From Arthrobacter sp. (GTDB taxonomy: Bacteria; Actinomycetota; Actinomycetes; Actinomycetales; Micrococcaceae): a stretch of 64,000 nucleotides of DNA. The notes under the pieces are model-generated. The model ran no database searches. It worked only from the letters and a program-made list of their open reading frames with translations, and was not told the origin of the DNA. This document shows, one piece after another, positions 1 to 7,235 of the stretch (its first letter is position 1; each line of letters opens with the position of its first letter). The DNA is taken from assembly GCA_031277795.1 (NCBI GenBank), contig JAITLQ010000018.1, positions 62,001-126,000 on the forward strand, given 5' to 3'. A program made the position numbers and the translations under genes.

Positions 1-2
1 CG

Positions 3-1109
3 CATGACACCGAGTCCTACGTTCACCGCATCGGCCGCACGGGCCGCGCCGGGCGCAAGGGCGACGCCGTCCTGTTCATCACCCCGCGCGAGCGCTTCCT
101 GCTCAAGCACATCGAGAAGGCCACCGGCGGCGCCGTCGTCGAGGTGCCGATCCCGTCCGTCGACACCGTGAACTCCTCCCGCCTGGGACGCCTGGCCGCC
201 AAGGTCGGGAAGGTCATGAACACCCAGGACCTCACGCCTTACCGCGAGCTGGTCACCGATCTGCTCTCCGCCGGCGATGTTGATCCCGTCGAGATGGCGG
301 CGGCGTTTGCCCACCTGGCTCAGGGTGGCCGCCCGCTGCTGACCGAGGAGCTTCCCGAGCCGCCGGCCAAGCAGGCCCGCGCCGGCAAGCGCACCCGCGA
401 CGCCTTCGGCTCCCGTGGCCCCAGCAAGCCGCTGGCCCCGGGCAACGCCACTTACCGCATCTCCGTTGGCCACCGCCAGCGCGTGCTGCCCGGCTCCATC
501 GTCGGCGCCCTCGCCAACGAGGGTGGTCTGCACTCCGGCGACATCGGCTCCATCGACATCCGCTCGGATCACTCGCTGATCGAGCTGCCGGCGAACCTGC
601 CCGAGGCCACCAAGGCCAAGCTGGCCGACACGCGCATCGGCGGCCGCCTGATCAACCTCGAGATCGACAATGGCCGTCGCCCCAACTCGGAGCGTGGCGA
701 CGACGAGGACCGTAGCGACCGCCGTCCCCCGCGCCGCTCCTTCGACCGCGACGACCGCAAGCGCGACGACCGCCGCGACCGCTTCCAGGAGCGGGGTGAC
801 CGCCGCGACGATCGCAAGGGCGGTTACCAGGGGCGTGACGACCGTGGGGACCGTGGCGGCTACCAGCGTCGCGACGATCGCGGCGACCGTGGCGGCTACC
901 AGGGACGCAACGATCGCGGCGGCTACCAGGGCCGTGACGACCGCAAGAGTGGCTATGGTCGTGACGAGGATCGCAATTCGCGCCGCTCGTTTGACAACGA
1001 TCGCTCCGGCTTTGGTGGCGGCAACAAGGGTGGTTTCCGTGGCGGGCGCGATCAGCGCAACGACGGGGATTTCCGCGGTTCTCGCAACGATCGCAAGCCG
1101 CGTCATTGA
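3..1109 (+). CDS. DEAD-box RNA helicase, C-terminal part (truncated by window edge)
   Basis: The reading frame is already open at the window edge, so the first helicase domain lies outside. The visible part starts in helicase domain 2 with motif VI (HRIGRTGRAG, fragment residues about 8-17). It continues through a linker to a DbpA/CsdA-like RNA-binding domain (about residues 150-225). It ends in a low-complexity tail of about 130 residues rich in R, D and G, with repeated GGYQ and DDR units. This is the layout of DeaD/CsdA-type cold-shock and ribosome-assembly helicases; the RGG-like tail probably binds RNA non-specifically. The family call is firm. The exact orthologue is not, because the N-terminus is missing. 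The gene ends about 70 bp before tRNA-Thr. Confidence 0.92.
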   Translation, partial: HDTESYVHRIGRTGRAGRKGDAVLFITPRERFLLKHIEKATGGAVVEVPIPSVDTVNSSRLGRLAAKVGKVMNTQDLTPYRELVTDLLSAGDVDPVEMAAAFAHLAQGGRPLLTEELPEPPAKQARAGKRTRDAFGSRGPSKPLAPGNATYRISVGHRQRVLPGSIVGALANEGGLHSGDIGSIDIRSDHSLIELPANLPEATKAKLADTRIGGRLINLEIDNGRRPNSERGDDEDRSDRRPPRRSFDRDDRKRDDRRDRFQERGDRRDDRKGGYQGRDDRGDRGGYQRRDDRGDRGGYQGRNDRGGYQGRDDRKSGYGRDEDRNSRRSFDNDRSGFGGGNKGGFRGGRDQRNDGDFRGSRNDRKPRH

Positions 1110-1176
1110 TCCAGTGAGGCCGGGGGTCACCCCGATTTCACATTAGCGCCGGTGAGCTGATAAGCTTATCTGCGTT

Positions 1177-1248
1177 GCCCCCCTAGCTCAGTGGTAGAGC
1201 GCAGTCTTGGTAAGACTGAGGTCACGGGATCGATTCCCGTGGGGGGCT
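1177..1248 (+). tRNA. tRNA-Thr (anticodon GGT)
   Basis: The sequence folds as a cloverleaf. The acceptor stem pairs GCCCCCC with GGGGGGC, the anticodon stem pairs CAGTC with GACTG around loop TTGGTAA, and the T-arm contains GATCGATTC. The anticodon is GGT, giving threonine. The CCA end is not encoded; the discriminator base is T. Confidence 0.95.
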
Positions 1249-1307
1249 CTGAATGGAGAGCCGCTCCGAGCCGCATTGCGCGGAGCGGAGCGGCTCACTT
1301 CATTCGT

Positions 1308-1384
1308 GGCGGTGTAGCTCAGCTGGTTAGAGCGCACGACTCATAATCGTGAGGTCCCGGGATCGAGTCCCGGCACCGCTACCA
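1308..1384 (+). tRNA. tRNA-Met (anticodon CAT), prophage attachment site
   Basis: Cloverleaf with anticodon stem CACGA/TCGTG, loop CTCATAA (anticodon CAT), T-arm CCCGG/CCGGG and an encoded CCA end. The first acceptor pair reads as a G-U wobble. An elongator tRNA-Met is most likely; a CAT-anticodon tRNA-Ile that is modified in the cell cannot be excluded. From base 1340 onward the gene consists of the 46-bp core also present at 50753-50798, so the 3' half of the functional gene is now supplied by the phage copy. Confidence 0.95.
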
Positions 1385-1385
1385 A
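1340..1385 (+). repeat. attL core (46-bp direct repeat, left copy)
   Basis: Identical over 46 bp to 50753-50798. It starts at the anticodon loop of tRNA-Met and ends one base after the CCA. The next bases (GAAAGGCCC after one mismatch) are also nearly shared because both sides carry a similar terminator stem. Confidence 0.95.
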
Positions 1386-1386
1386 A

Positions 1387-1412
1387 GAAAGGCCCGGGAA
1401 ACCGGGCCTTTC
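1387..1412 (+). terminator. Terminator after tRNA-Met (phage-supplied)
   Basis: An 11-bp perfect stem (GAAAGGCCCGG / CCGGGCCTTTC) with a 4-base loop lies directly after the CCA end. It is the phage-derived replacement for the original host terminator now displaced to 50801-50828. Confidence 0.8.
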
Positions 1413-1443
1413 GTCGTTTCTGGGGACGACTGACTTGGCGGTC

Positions 1444-1464
1444 ACGTTAGCCATCACGTTAGCC
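1444..1464 (+). repeat. Integrase arm-type sites, left arm
   Basis: Two direct copies of ACGTTAGCC spaced 12 bp apart. The same 21-bp arrangement with one mismatch lies at 50634-50654, just inside the other end of the prophage. Position and repetition fit arm-type binding sites for the tyrosine integrase; binding itself is inferred. Confidence 0.65.
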
Positions 1465-1553
1465 CATCCGCCGAAACGGCACTAGCCTGCACAGCGCGGC
1501 ATGGGGCAGCGAGACCTTCGGGCGCTCGTACCCAACCCCTGTTCGACTGACAC

Positions 1554-1856
1554 CTACGCGAACGCGTCGATCTCGCCAGGGGCGAGCCACGGTGGTCGAC
1601 GCGACTGTGGCTTGGCAATGGCCTCGGCGAGCTCGTCCAGGTCTTCACGGGTGAAAGCGAACCGATTTCGCTCGAGCCTGGTGCTGATCCCCGTCTCTCG
1701 AGCCACCCGCTTCACGGTCGAGACGGGGACGCCGAGGATCTGCGCAGCTTGTTCGGTGCTGAGGAACCGCGGCTGCGGAGCGCTCTGGTCTCTGATCTCT
1801 TCGAGAAGGGCCCTGATCGCTCGGAGTTCCTCGAGGATGGAGTCGTGGTTGTCCAT
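1554..1856 (-). CDS. Small helix-turn-helix protein near attL (excisionase-like fold)
   Basis: A 100-residue protein. Residues 1-25 form a charged amphipathic helix rich in E, R and L, possibly a short coiled coil. Residues 30-80 form a MerR/excisionase-type winged-helix DNA-binding domain (STEQAAQILGVPVSTVKRVA as recognition unit). It is the first gene inside the left phage end and points toward attL. That position and fold would suit a recombination directionality factor, but a second excisionase-like gene exists at 47944-48129, so a regulator is equally possible. No strong ribosome binding site is visible upstream. Confidence 0.6.
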   Translation of the reverse strand: MDNHDSILEELRAIRALLEEIRDQSAPQPRFLSTEQAAQILGVPVSTVKRVARETGISTRLERNRFAFTREDLDELAEAIAKPQSRRPPWLAPGEIDAFA

Positions 1857-1899
1857 GCGACAAGCACACCATCACCCGTCACCCTGCCAAGGAGACCAC

Positions 1900-2235
1900 A
1901 TGAACCCCCTGTTGCAATTCACCTCGCACGTCGGCGGCAAGAACGCCACCGTGTCGGTGTTTCCCGACCGCATCGAGTGGTCGAAGAAGGGCTACAAAAT
2001 CGCTCACGCCACGAAGGCCACGATGACTGCGGGCCTGTCGTTGCTCGGCGGCAAGAAGGATGAATCGGAGATGGTGCCCATGAAGGCCATCTCCCACGTG
2101 GCCACGAAGCGCGACGGGCTGATGAACTCCAAGGTGGTGCTCTCCACGGCCGGCGGCCAGCTCGAGTTCCGCGTCTCCCACGCCGAGGCCAAGCAAGTGC
2201 AGCAGGTCGTCCAGCAGGCCATGCTGTCCGCCTGA
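1900..2235 (+). CDS. Small PH-like (bacterial pleckstrin-homology fold) protein, function unknown
   Basis: A 111-residue soluble protein with a good ribosome binding site (AAGGAG, 6-7 bp before ATG). Alternating strands and the closing segment with GGQLEFRVSHAEAKQVQQVV look like a bacterial PH domain of the kind found in many small actinobacterial and phage proteins that read '...F.v..a..v...i'. No catalytic motif is seen. It is followed by a 14-bp stem terminator and by a degenerate repeat of its own C-terminal coding sequence. Role not known. Confidence 0.6.
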   Translation: MNPLLQFTSHVGGKNATVSVFPDRIEWSKKGYKIAHATKATMTAGLSLLGGKKDESEMVPMKAISHVATKRDGLMNSKVVLSTAGGQLEFRVSHAEAKQVQQVVQQAMLSA

Positions 2236-2250
2236 CCCGGGACGCACAAA

Positions 2251-2281
2251 ACCGCCCCAGCCTCGATGAGGCTGGGGCGGT
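2251..2281 (+). terminator. Terminator after PH-like gene
   Basis: A 14-bp perfect inverted repeat (ACCGCCCCAGCCTC with loop GAT). It starts 15 bp after the stop codon and has A/T-rich flanks, so it may work in both directions. Confidence 0.7.
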
Positions 2282-2291
2282 GGCGTTTGTT

Positions 2292-2361
2292 CCGGCGGCC
2301 AGCTTGAGTTCCGCGTCTCCCATGCCGAGGGCAAGCAGGTGCAGCAGGTAGTTCAGCTGCC
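2292..2361 (+). pseudogene. Remnant copy of the PH-like gene's C-terminal coding end
   Basis: About 70 bp closely match 2150-2219, the 3' coding end of the upstream gene, with a handful of mismatches and at the same polarity. The copy lacks a start and then runs into unrelated sequence. It marks a duplication or recombination junction immediately before the methyltransferase/ATPase cargo. Confidence 0.7.
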
Positions 2362-2417
2362 CAGGTCGTACCCCACCTGCCGGCGAGACCTGAAGGGAAA
2401 TATGATCCTGGCGGCCG

Positions 2418-2452
2418 TCGACGTGAGAAGAGCGAACAGATAGGCTGAATCC
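2418..2452 (+). promoter_or_regulatory. Leaderless promoter of the cargo methyltransferase
   Basis: TCGACG (2418-2423), a 17-bp spacer and TAGGCT (2441-2446) lie 6 bases before the GTG start. There is no ribosome binding site, so transcription probably begins at or next to the start codon. The same TANNNT-plus-6 arrangement is seen at several other genes in this window. Confidence 0.5.
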
Positions 2453-3517
2453 GTGAACGACCAACTTACCGAGATTGCTGCTATTGACCTCTTCTGCGGC
2501 GCAGGCGGCTTGTCGCTCGGCCTGAAGCAGGCGGGCATCGAGATCGTGGCCGGGTATGACCTCGACCCCGCCTGTGAGTACCCCTACACCCAGAACTTGA
2601 AGGCGGATTTCGTACTAGCAAACGTCGGAGACGTCACGGGTGAGGATCTGCTGAAGCGTTGGCCTGAGGGGAAAATTCGCTTGCTCGCCGGCTGTGCGCC
2701 ATGCCAGCCCTTCTCCAGCCATCGCCGGGGTGCAGACACCAGCGACGAAGTGAACTGGGACCTGCTGTCGCACTTTGCACGCCTGGTGGAGGAGTCAATG
2801 CCTCACCTAGTGACCATGGAAAACGTAGTCAGGCTCGGCAAGATGCCAGTCTTCGACGCGTTCGTGGCAAAGCTGAAGCAACTCGGTTTCCATGTGGAAT
2901 TCGGCACGCTATACGGGCCGGAATTCGGACTTCCACAGGAACGCCGTCGTCTAGTCTTGGTCGCGTCCCGCGTCGGCCAAGTGCAACTTCCTGTAGGCAA
3001 CAAAGATAAGAAAAAGTTCAAAACCGTCAAGCAGACTATCGGCAAACTCCCGCCACTCGCGCACGGAGAGTCTCATGCTACGGATCTGTTGCACACGGCA
3101 CGACAGCTTAGCGACCTGAACCTGAAGCGGATGCGCGCTTCTAGGCCGGGAGGGACTTGGGCGGATTGGCCCAAGGAACTTCTCTCTCCGTGCCACACCC
3201 GAAAGTCCGGAGCCAGTTTTAAGGCGTTCTATGGCCGCATGCGCTGGGATGCTCCTTCGCCTACCATCACGACTCAGTCGTTCAACTTTGGCACCGGCAG
3301 GTTTGGGCATCCTGAACAGGATCGGAGCCTAACACTCCGAGAAGCAGCCATGCTCCAAGGATTTCCGCGAACCTATCGCTTCGTCAAGAAAAATGTGAGA
3401 CCGTCCATGCAGGCTGTCGGCCGACTAATTGGAAACGCCGTCCCACCGGCATTTGGCAAAGCAGTCGGGATCGCATTTCGGAGCCAAGTAATTCAGAGTG
3501 CTGAAGCGAGTCGTTGA
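2453..3517 (+). CDS. DNA (cytosine-5) methyltransferase of prophage cargo system
   Basis: A 354-residue Dcm-type enzyme that transfers a methyl group from S-adenosylmethionine to C5 of cytosine in a specific DNA site. Visible motifs are: motif I FCGAGGLSLG (residues 14-23), motif IV GCAPCQPFSS with catalytic Cys84, motif VI ENV (123-125), motif VIII PQERRR (161-166), and C-terminal motifs IX (REAAMLQGFP) and X (GNAVPPAFGKA). The order is canonical and the length normal. The target-recognition region lies between about 200 and 290; its specificity cannot be read. It is followed after 36 bp by the GHKL ATPase gene in the same direction. Base composition is visibly poorer in GC than the neighbouring phage genes, suggesting acquisition as a module. 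It most likely protects DNA from the partner protein. Confidence 0.93.
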   Translation: MNDQLTEIAAIDLFCGAGGLSLGLKQAGIEIVAGYDLDPACEYPYTQNLKADFVLANVGDVTGEDLLKRWPEGKIRLLAGCAPCQPFSSHRRGADTSDEVNWDLLSHFARLVEESMPHLVTMENVVRLGKMPVFDAFVAKLKQLGFHVEFGTLYGPEFGLPQERRRLVLVASRVGQVQLPVGNKDKKKFKTVKQTIGKLPPLAHGESHATDLLHTARQLSDLNLKRMRASRPGGTWADWPKELLSPCHTRKSGASFKAFYGRMRWDAPSPTITTQSFNFGTGRFGHPEQDRSLTLREAAMLQGFPRTYRFVKKNVRPSMQAVGRLIGNAVPPAFGKAVGIAFRSQVIQSAEASR

Positions 3518-3531
3518 CGTAATTCGTCACC

Positions 3532-3537
3532 TATAAT
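3532..3537 (+). promoter_or_regulatory. Candidate internal promoter -10 before the ATPase gene
   Basis: A perfect TATAAT lies in the 36-bp gap. A TTGACG overlaps the methyltransferase stop codon but is only 12 bp away, which is too close for a normal -35. If active, it would give the effector its own transcript, as is common in restriction-modification pairs. Confidence 0.35.
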
Positions 3538-3553
3538 AGGAAGAAGGCCGGTC

Positions 3554-5698
3554 GTGCCCGAGCAGCAACTCCATGACGCAACGGACCGCGTGGCGGATGA
3601 ACCGTATGAGATGAAGATCAGCATGTCAGTGCTCGAAGCGCTCGGCATCAATTTGTATAGCAATGCCGCTGCTGTCGTTTCAGAACTCGTAGCTAACGCC
3701 TGGGATGCAGATGCCAACGTCGTGCAGATCAACTGGAACGCCGGCGAAGAGAACGCATCCGTCGAGATCATCGATGACGGCTACGGGATGACTAGAAATG
3801 ATCTGCGAAAGAAGTTCCTCACTGTCGGTTATTCGAAGAGGCTCAACGAAGGCGGGGTAAGTGCCGGATATCAGCGTCCCTTCATGGGGCGAAAAGGCAT
3901 CGGCAAACTATCGGTCTTCTCCATCGCTGATACCATTGAAGTTCATTCTTCACGCAATGGTGACCGTAACGCCTTTCGGATTCAAGTCGAAATTTTGAAA
4001 GATCGGATTGAGAGAGATCAGGCGTATAACCCGGACTCAATCGATGTGGATCCGACGCTTGGTGAGCACGGAACCATTATTCGTCTCACGAACCTGCGAA
4101 GGAAGAGAATTGATATTGCCCTTAATGCGCTGCGTAAGCGGGTTGCCCGTCGATTTGACGTGGTGACAATGGTGCCCCCTGGTCCGACCGGTCGCGAGAC
4201 GCAGCTTGAAGCTATCCGGAACGAGATCGAGAATTTGTGGGCACTCGTCGGGGAAGACGCTGTGGAGAACTCCACGGTGTCTGAACGCCTCGCTGAAACG
4301 TTCTACGTAACTCTCAATGGCTCGCCCATTTCTTTCGAAGACCGGACTGAGTTGAAAAAGCTTGAGTACGTCTGGGAGTTCGGTGAGGAGCGGCTCCCGG
4401 CGGACGGCTTGTCTGATGACGTCACCAGGACAGTGGTCCCTGCGTTCGTTGCGGGCAACCCGGACTGGGCGGTCACTGGTTGGTTCGGCACGGCCGTGAA
4501 GCCGGACCAACTAGTGGAAGACGACGAAGCAGGCTCTTTGAAGAACATCATGATTCTCTCAAGAGGTCGGCCGATTCAAGAAGGAATTCTTGAGCGCTTG
4601 GACTTTAGTCGACTCTTCGTCAGCTACACAACCGGTCAGATTCGAGCAGACTTCCTTGACGCAGACGACCTAGACGACATTGCGACTAGTGACCGTCAGC
4701 GACTTATGGAAGACGATCCACGAGTGGAAGCGCTCCGAATCTTCCTGAGGGAGGCTTTGCTCAAGGCTTCCGATCAGTGGTCTGAATGGCGCCCCAAGAA
4801 GAAGGCCAAAGAAATCCTGGCTAACAACAAACCGATCAAAGATTGGATCGAATCACTTCCGCCGTACCAGCGTGACCCGGCCAGTCGACTTATGGGCACG
4901 ATCGAGTCCCTAAGGATTCCTGAGAGCACTAACGCAGACAAAGACCGTCGCCGCCTATTTCAATCAGGTATCATCGCATTTGAGCGCATTGGGTTGCGCG
5001 AGGACGTAGAGCGGCTAGATCAACTCTCGTCGCTGCAAACTGAGGACATCCTCAATGTTCTGGCAACGCTAGACTCCTACGAGTCGGCAATGTACCTTGA
5101 CTTAATCCGCGCGCGAATTGAGACCATTCAGAGCTTTGAAAATGATGTCGCAGAAAATGTCCTTGAAAAGGTGCTTCAGGAAAAACTACACTCCAACCTT
5201 TGGCTCCTCGATCCTGCTTGGGACCGGATCTCGCAGGACGTGGCCATGGAGGAACGTGTGTTTGATCTGGCTGAGAGCTTCGGTGCGGACCGTCCAGATG
5301 GCGACGGCCTGAAGAGGATTGACCTCCGCTATTGCAACGTCCAAAACAGGCACGTGATTATCGAGCTCAAGCGCCCAGGTGTGAAACCTGACATTGACGT
5401 GCTCTACGATCAAGGGCTCACCTACATTCGGGCGCTCTCGAAGATTCTGAGTGAAACCGGACGAGGCGACGAGCCATACGAATTGATATTCGTGGTCGGA
5501 CATAAGCCTGGCGCGAAGAAGGCGCCGCCTTCGAAAAACCCTGAAGACTACAGTCGGGAACGTGTCGAGGAGCTGAACGGACGTGTTTTCCTTTATCAGG
5601 AACTCATCCACCGTGCTCGCGCGCAATATGCGGAGTATATTGAAAAAAACAAAAATCTGACCCGTGTCTCTGAGGTTCTAGACGCTTTGTCTGATTGA
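3554..5698 (+). CDS. GHKL (Hsp90/MORC-like) ATPase with C-terminal PD-(D/E)XK-like nuclease domain
   Basis: A 714-residue protein with the Bergerat ATP-binding fold at its N-terminus: N box SELVANAWDADA (Glu44, Asn48, Asp51), G1 box DDGYGM (74-79) and G2 box GRKGIGKLS (112-120). A transducer-like middle region follows, then a helical linker (about 370-560). The C-terminal domain contains LWLLDPAWD and, further on, Asp590 followed by IIELKRP with Glu604 and Lys606, which fits a PD-(D/E)XK active site. GHKL ATPases of this MutL/Hsp90/MORC type are known to be linked to restriction-modification loci. The gene follows the cytosine methyltransferase and is likely the ATP-driven restriction or sensing effector. 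Start: GTG preceded by AAGAAGG. Nuclease activity is inferred. Confidence 0.85.
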   Translation: MPEQQLHDATDRVADEPYEMKISMSVLEALGINLYSNAAAVVSELVANAWDADANVVQINWNAGEENASVEIIDDGYGMTRNDLRKKFLTVGYSKRLNEGGVSAGYQRPFMGRKGIGKLSVFSIADTIEVHSSRNGDRNAFRIQVEILKDRIERDQAYNPDSIDVDPTLGEHGTIIRLTNLRRKRIDIALNALRKRVARRFDVVTMVPPGPTGRETQLEAIRNEIENLWALVGEDAVENSTVSERLAETFYVTLNGSPISFEDRTELKKLEYVWEFGEERLPADGLSDDVTRTVVPAFVAGNPDWAVTGWFGTAVKPDQLVEDDEAGSLKNIMILSRGRPIQEGILERLDFSRLFVSYTTGQIRADFLDADDLDDIATSDRQRLMEDDPRVEALRIFLREALLKASDQWSEWRPKKKAKEILANNKPIKDWIESLPPYQRDPASRLMGTIESLRIPESTNADKDRRRLFQSGIIAFERIGLREDVERLDQLSSLQTEDILNVLATLDSYESAMYLDLIRARIETIQSFENDVAENVLEKVLQEKLHSNLWLLDPAWDRISQDVAMEERVFDLAESFGADRPDGDGLKRIDLRYCNVQNRHVIIELKRPGVKPDIDVLYDQGLTYIRALSKILSETGRGDEPYELIFVVGHKPGAKKAPPSKNPEDYSRERVEELNGRVFLYQELIHRARAQYAEYIEKNKNLTRVSEVLDALSD

Positions 5699-5971
5699 GT
5701 TTTGCTCTATCCGAGCGACTGCTAGACGGGTAAGAGGCGATAGGAAAAGGCGCGGCTGGGTTTGGGTGTTGTCCGCGTAAAACCGAAACCCGAGTGCGGT
5801 TCGGAGTGACGAAAGCGAGTAGCCGGGGGCGCCACTGGACAGATCAGCCGGTGTTGATCCACAGATTGGGTCGGTCTCTGCGTTGTGTTACAGCACGGGA
5901 TCTCTGAGTTGAATTCCTGAACCCACGGATCTGCAGAGACTTCAATCCCCGATGCCTGACCGAATGCGATT
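5699..5971. other. Non-coding gap between cargo cassette and lysis genes
   Basis: About 270 bp between the ATPase gene (plus) and the end of the late operon (minus). No gene with a start and ribosome binding site is seen on either strand. It separates two convergent units and is the probable outer boundary of the cargo. Confidence 0.6.
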
Positions 5972-6004
5972 GCGCCCCACCCTCCGATTGGAAGGGTGGG
6001 GCGC
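5972..6004 (-). terminator. Terminator of the late operon
   Basis: A 12-bp perfect stem (GCGCCCCACCCT / AGGGTGGGGCGC) with a 9-base loop starts 4 bp after the holin stop codon. It is placed to end leftward late transcription before it meets the plus-strand cargo genes. Confidence 0.75.
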
Positions 6005-6008
6005 ACTG

Positions 6009-6389
6009 TTATGCCTGGTGTCGGCCGGGTTCGTCCTGTGTGGCGTGGCCGGAGTACTCGGCGTCGGGGTCGGAGCCGTCGTAGGCGGGCAGCTCGTCGA
6101 CGGTCTCGTCTGCCTGGGCCTCGAGGTCTTCGGCGACGGCGGCGGTGTTGGCGGCGGCGATGGCCTGGGCTTCGGCGAGCTCGGGATCCTGTGAGGCGGG
6201 CACGGGCGACGGGTTGACGATGGACGTGAGGACGGAGGCCAGGGCGGCGAGGCTGGCGACGGAGAGCGCGACGCCCCAGTCCACGGCGCCGAAGGTCAGG
6301 CCGGTGACGCCGATGGTGGCGAGCAGGGACTGGGCGGCGGTCTTGATGGCGCGCTCGGTGGCGCCCTTCCAGAATGCGATGGTGAACAT
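6009..6389 (-). CDS. Holin
   Basis: A small membrane protein of about 126 residues. An N-terminal amphipathic segment (FWKGATERAIKTAAQSLLA) leads into two hydrophobic stretches (about residues 15-32 and 37-55), followed by a long acidic hydrophilic tail. This is the layout of actinophage r1t-type holins, which make membrane lesions that release the endolysin at lysis. Its position directly after the endolysin supports this. The ATG at 6395 is an alternative start; the one at 6389 has better spacing to the GAGG motif. It is the last gene of the late operon. Confidence 0.85.
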   Translation of the reverse strand: MFTIAFWKGATERAIKTAAQSLLATIGVTGLTFGAVDWGVALSVASLAALASVLTSIVNPSPVPASQDPELAEAQAIAAANTAAVAEDLEAQADETVDELPAYDGSDPDAEYSGHATQDEPGRHQA

Positions 6390-6397
6390 GTTCATCC

Positions 6398-7171
6398 TCA
6401 GAGGTTGATGCCGTGCTTGCGCAGGCCCTTGATGGTGGTGGGGCCGACGACGCCGTCGGGCTTGAGGCCGGAGCGGCGCTGGAACTCCTTGACCACCTGG
6501 GCGGCGTAGGGGCCGAACTTCCCGTCACCGCCGCCGGCGAACTTCGAGTAGGCGGGGAATGCGCGGTTGAGCCCGGCCTGCAGCTTGCGCACGCGGGCCG
6601 CGCTGTTCTTGGGGTTGCCCTGGTAGAGCAGCGTCGTGGAGCCCGTCGCCGCGGTGATGGCCGGCGTCTTGGCCGGGGTCTTGCCGGTGGTCGAGGGGGC
6701 CTTCTCGCCGCGGAGCTTGGCGGCGACGCGGGCCACGGCGGCGGCGTTGGCATTGATCTCAAAGTGCATGCCATCGACCAGGGAGAGCTTGCGGGAGTAG
6801 TCCTCGCCAAAGCGCACGACGCCCTCGAGGGTGTCCTTGAGGAACTGGCGGATGGCGGAAGCCTGTGCCGGCGTCCAGGTGCCCTCGACGCCGCGGGGGT
6901 GCTGTAGGGCGTTGATGTCGATGGCCGTGTAGGAGGCGTGGTTGGAGTAGCCGGTGGTCTTGCCTCGGATGGGGCGGACGTTGCCGCCCCAGTCGTCGGC
7001 GCCCTTGGAGACGTCCTCGACGTGGGCGTGGATGAAGTTCACGAGCGCGGTAAAGATCGTGGCCACGTCGCCGGCGCGCACGCGGCCGACGATGTGGGGG
7101 ATCTTGGTGGTGTTCTTGTCGGTGGCCGTGAAGATCACGGACCACCCGTTCTGGCTGATGGCTGTCGCCAT
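6398..7171 (-). CDS. Endolysin: M15-type peptidase with peptidoglycan-binding domain
   Basis: 257 residues. The N-terminal domain carries the M15 (D-Ala-D-Ala carboxypeptidase/endopeptidase) zinc signature: a His and an Asp in SNHASYTAIDIN (about residues 76-87) and a second His in DGMHFEIN (about 131). A Pro/Thr/Ala linker leads to a C-terminal PG_binding_1 domain (about 185-257) with the typical KFGPYAAQVVKEFQRRSGL and DGVVGPTT motifs. It degrades host peptidoglycan at the end of the lytic cycle. The start at 7171 is chosen because AGGAGG lies 7 bp upstream; a longer in-frame start lacks one. The gene precedes the holin. Confidence 0.95.
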   Translation of the reverse strand: MATAISQNGWSVIFTATDKNTTKIPHIVGRVRAGDVATIFTALVNFIHAHVEDVSKGADDWGGNVRPIRGKTTGYSNHASYTAIDINALQHPRGVEGTWTPAQASAIRQFLKDTLEGVVRFGEDYSRKLSLVDGMHFEINANAAAVARVAAKLRGEKAPSTTGKTPAKTPAITAATGSTTLLYQGNPKNSAARVRKLQAGLNRAFPAYSKFAGGGDGKFGPYAAQVVKEFQRRSGLKPDGVVGPTTIKGLRKHGINL

Positions 7172-7195
7172 GGCGGGCCTCCTTTGGGTATGGAA

Positions 7196-7229
7196 AAGCC
7201 CCACCGCCCTGGTGTGGGCGGCGGGGCTT
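7196..7229 (-). terminator. Intergenic hairpin before the endolysin gene
   Basis: A 14-position stem with one mismatch (AAGCCCCaCCGCCC / GGGCGGcGGGGCTT) lies between the upstream membrane protein and the endolysin. It may be an attenuator or RNA-processing site, since the lysis genes must still be transcribed. Confidence 0.55.
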
Positions 7230-7235
7230 GCGTGG

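Noticed and set aside
3514-3537. A full consensus promoter between methyltransferase and ATPase genes
   Set aside because: TTGACG and TATAAT are both present but only 12 bp apart, too close for normal use; only the -10 is kept as a weak candidate.
5722-6810. Long minus-strand ORF of 362 codons
   Set aside because: Its sequence is runs of R, P, S and A and overlaps the clearly real holin and endolysin in another frame; it is a high-GC shadow.
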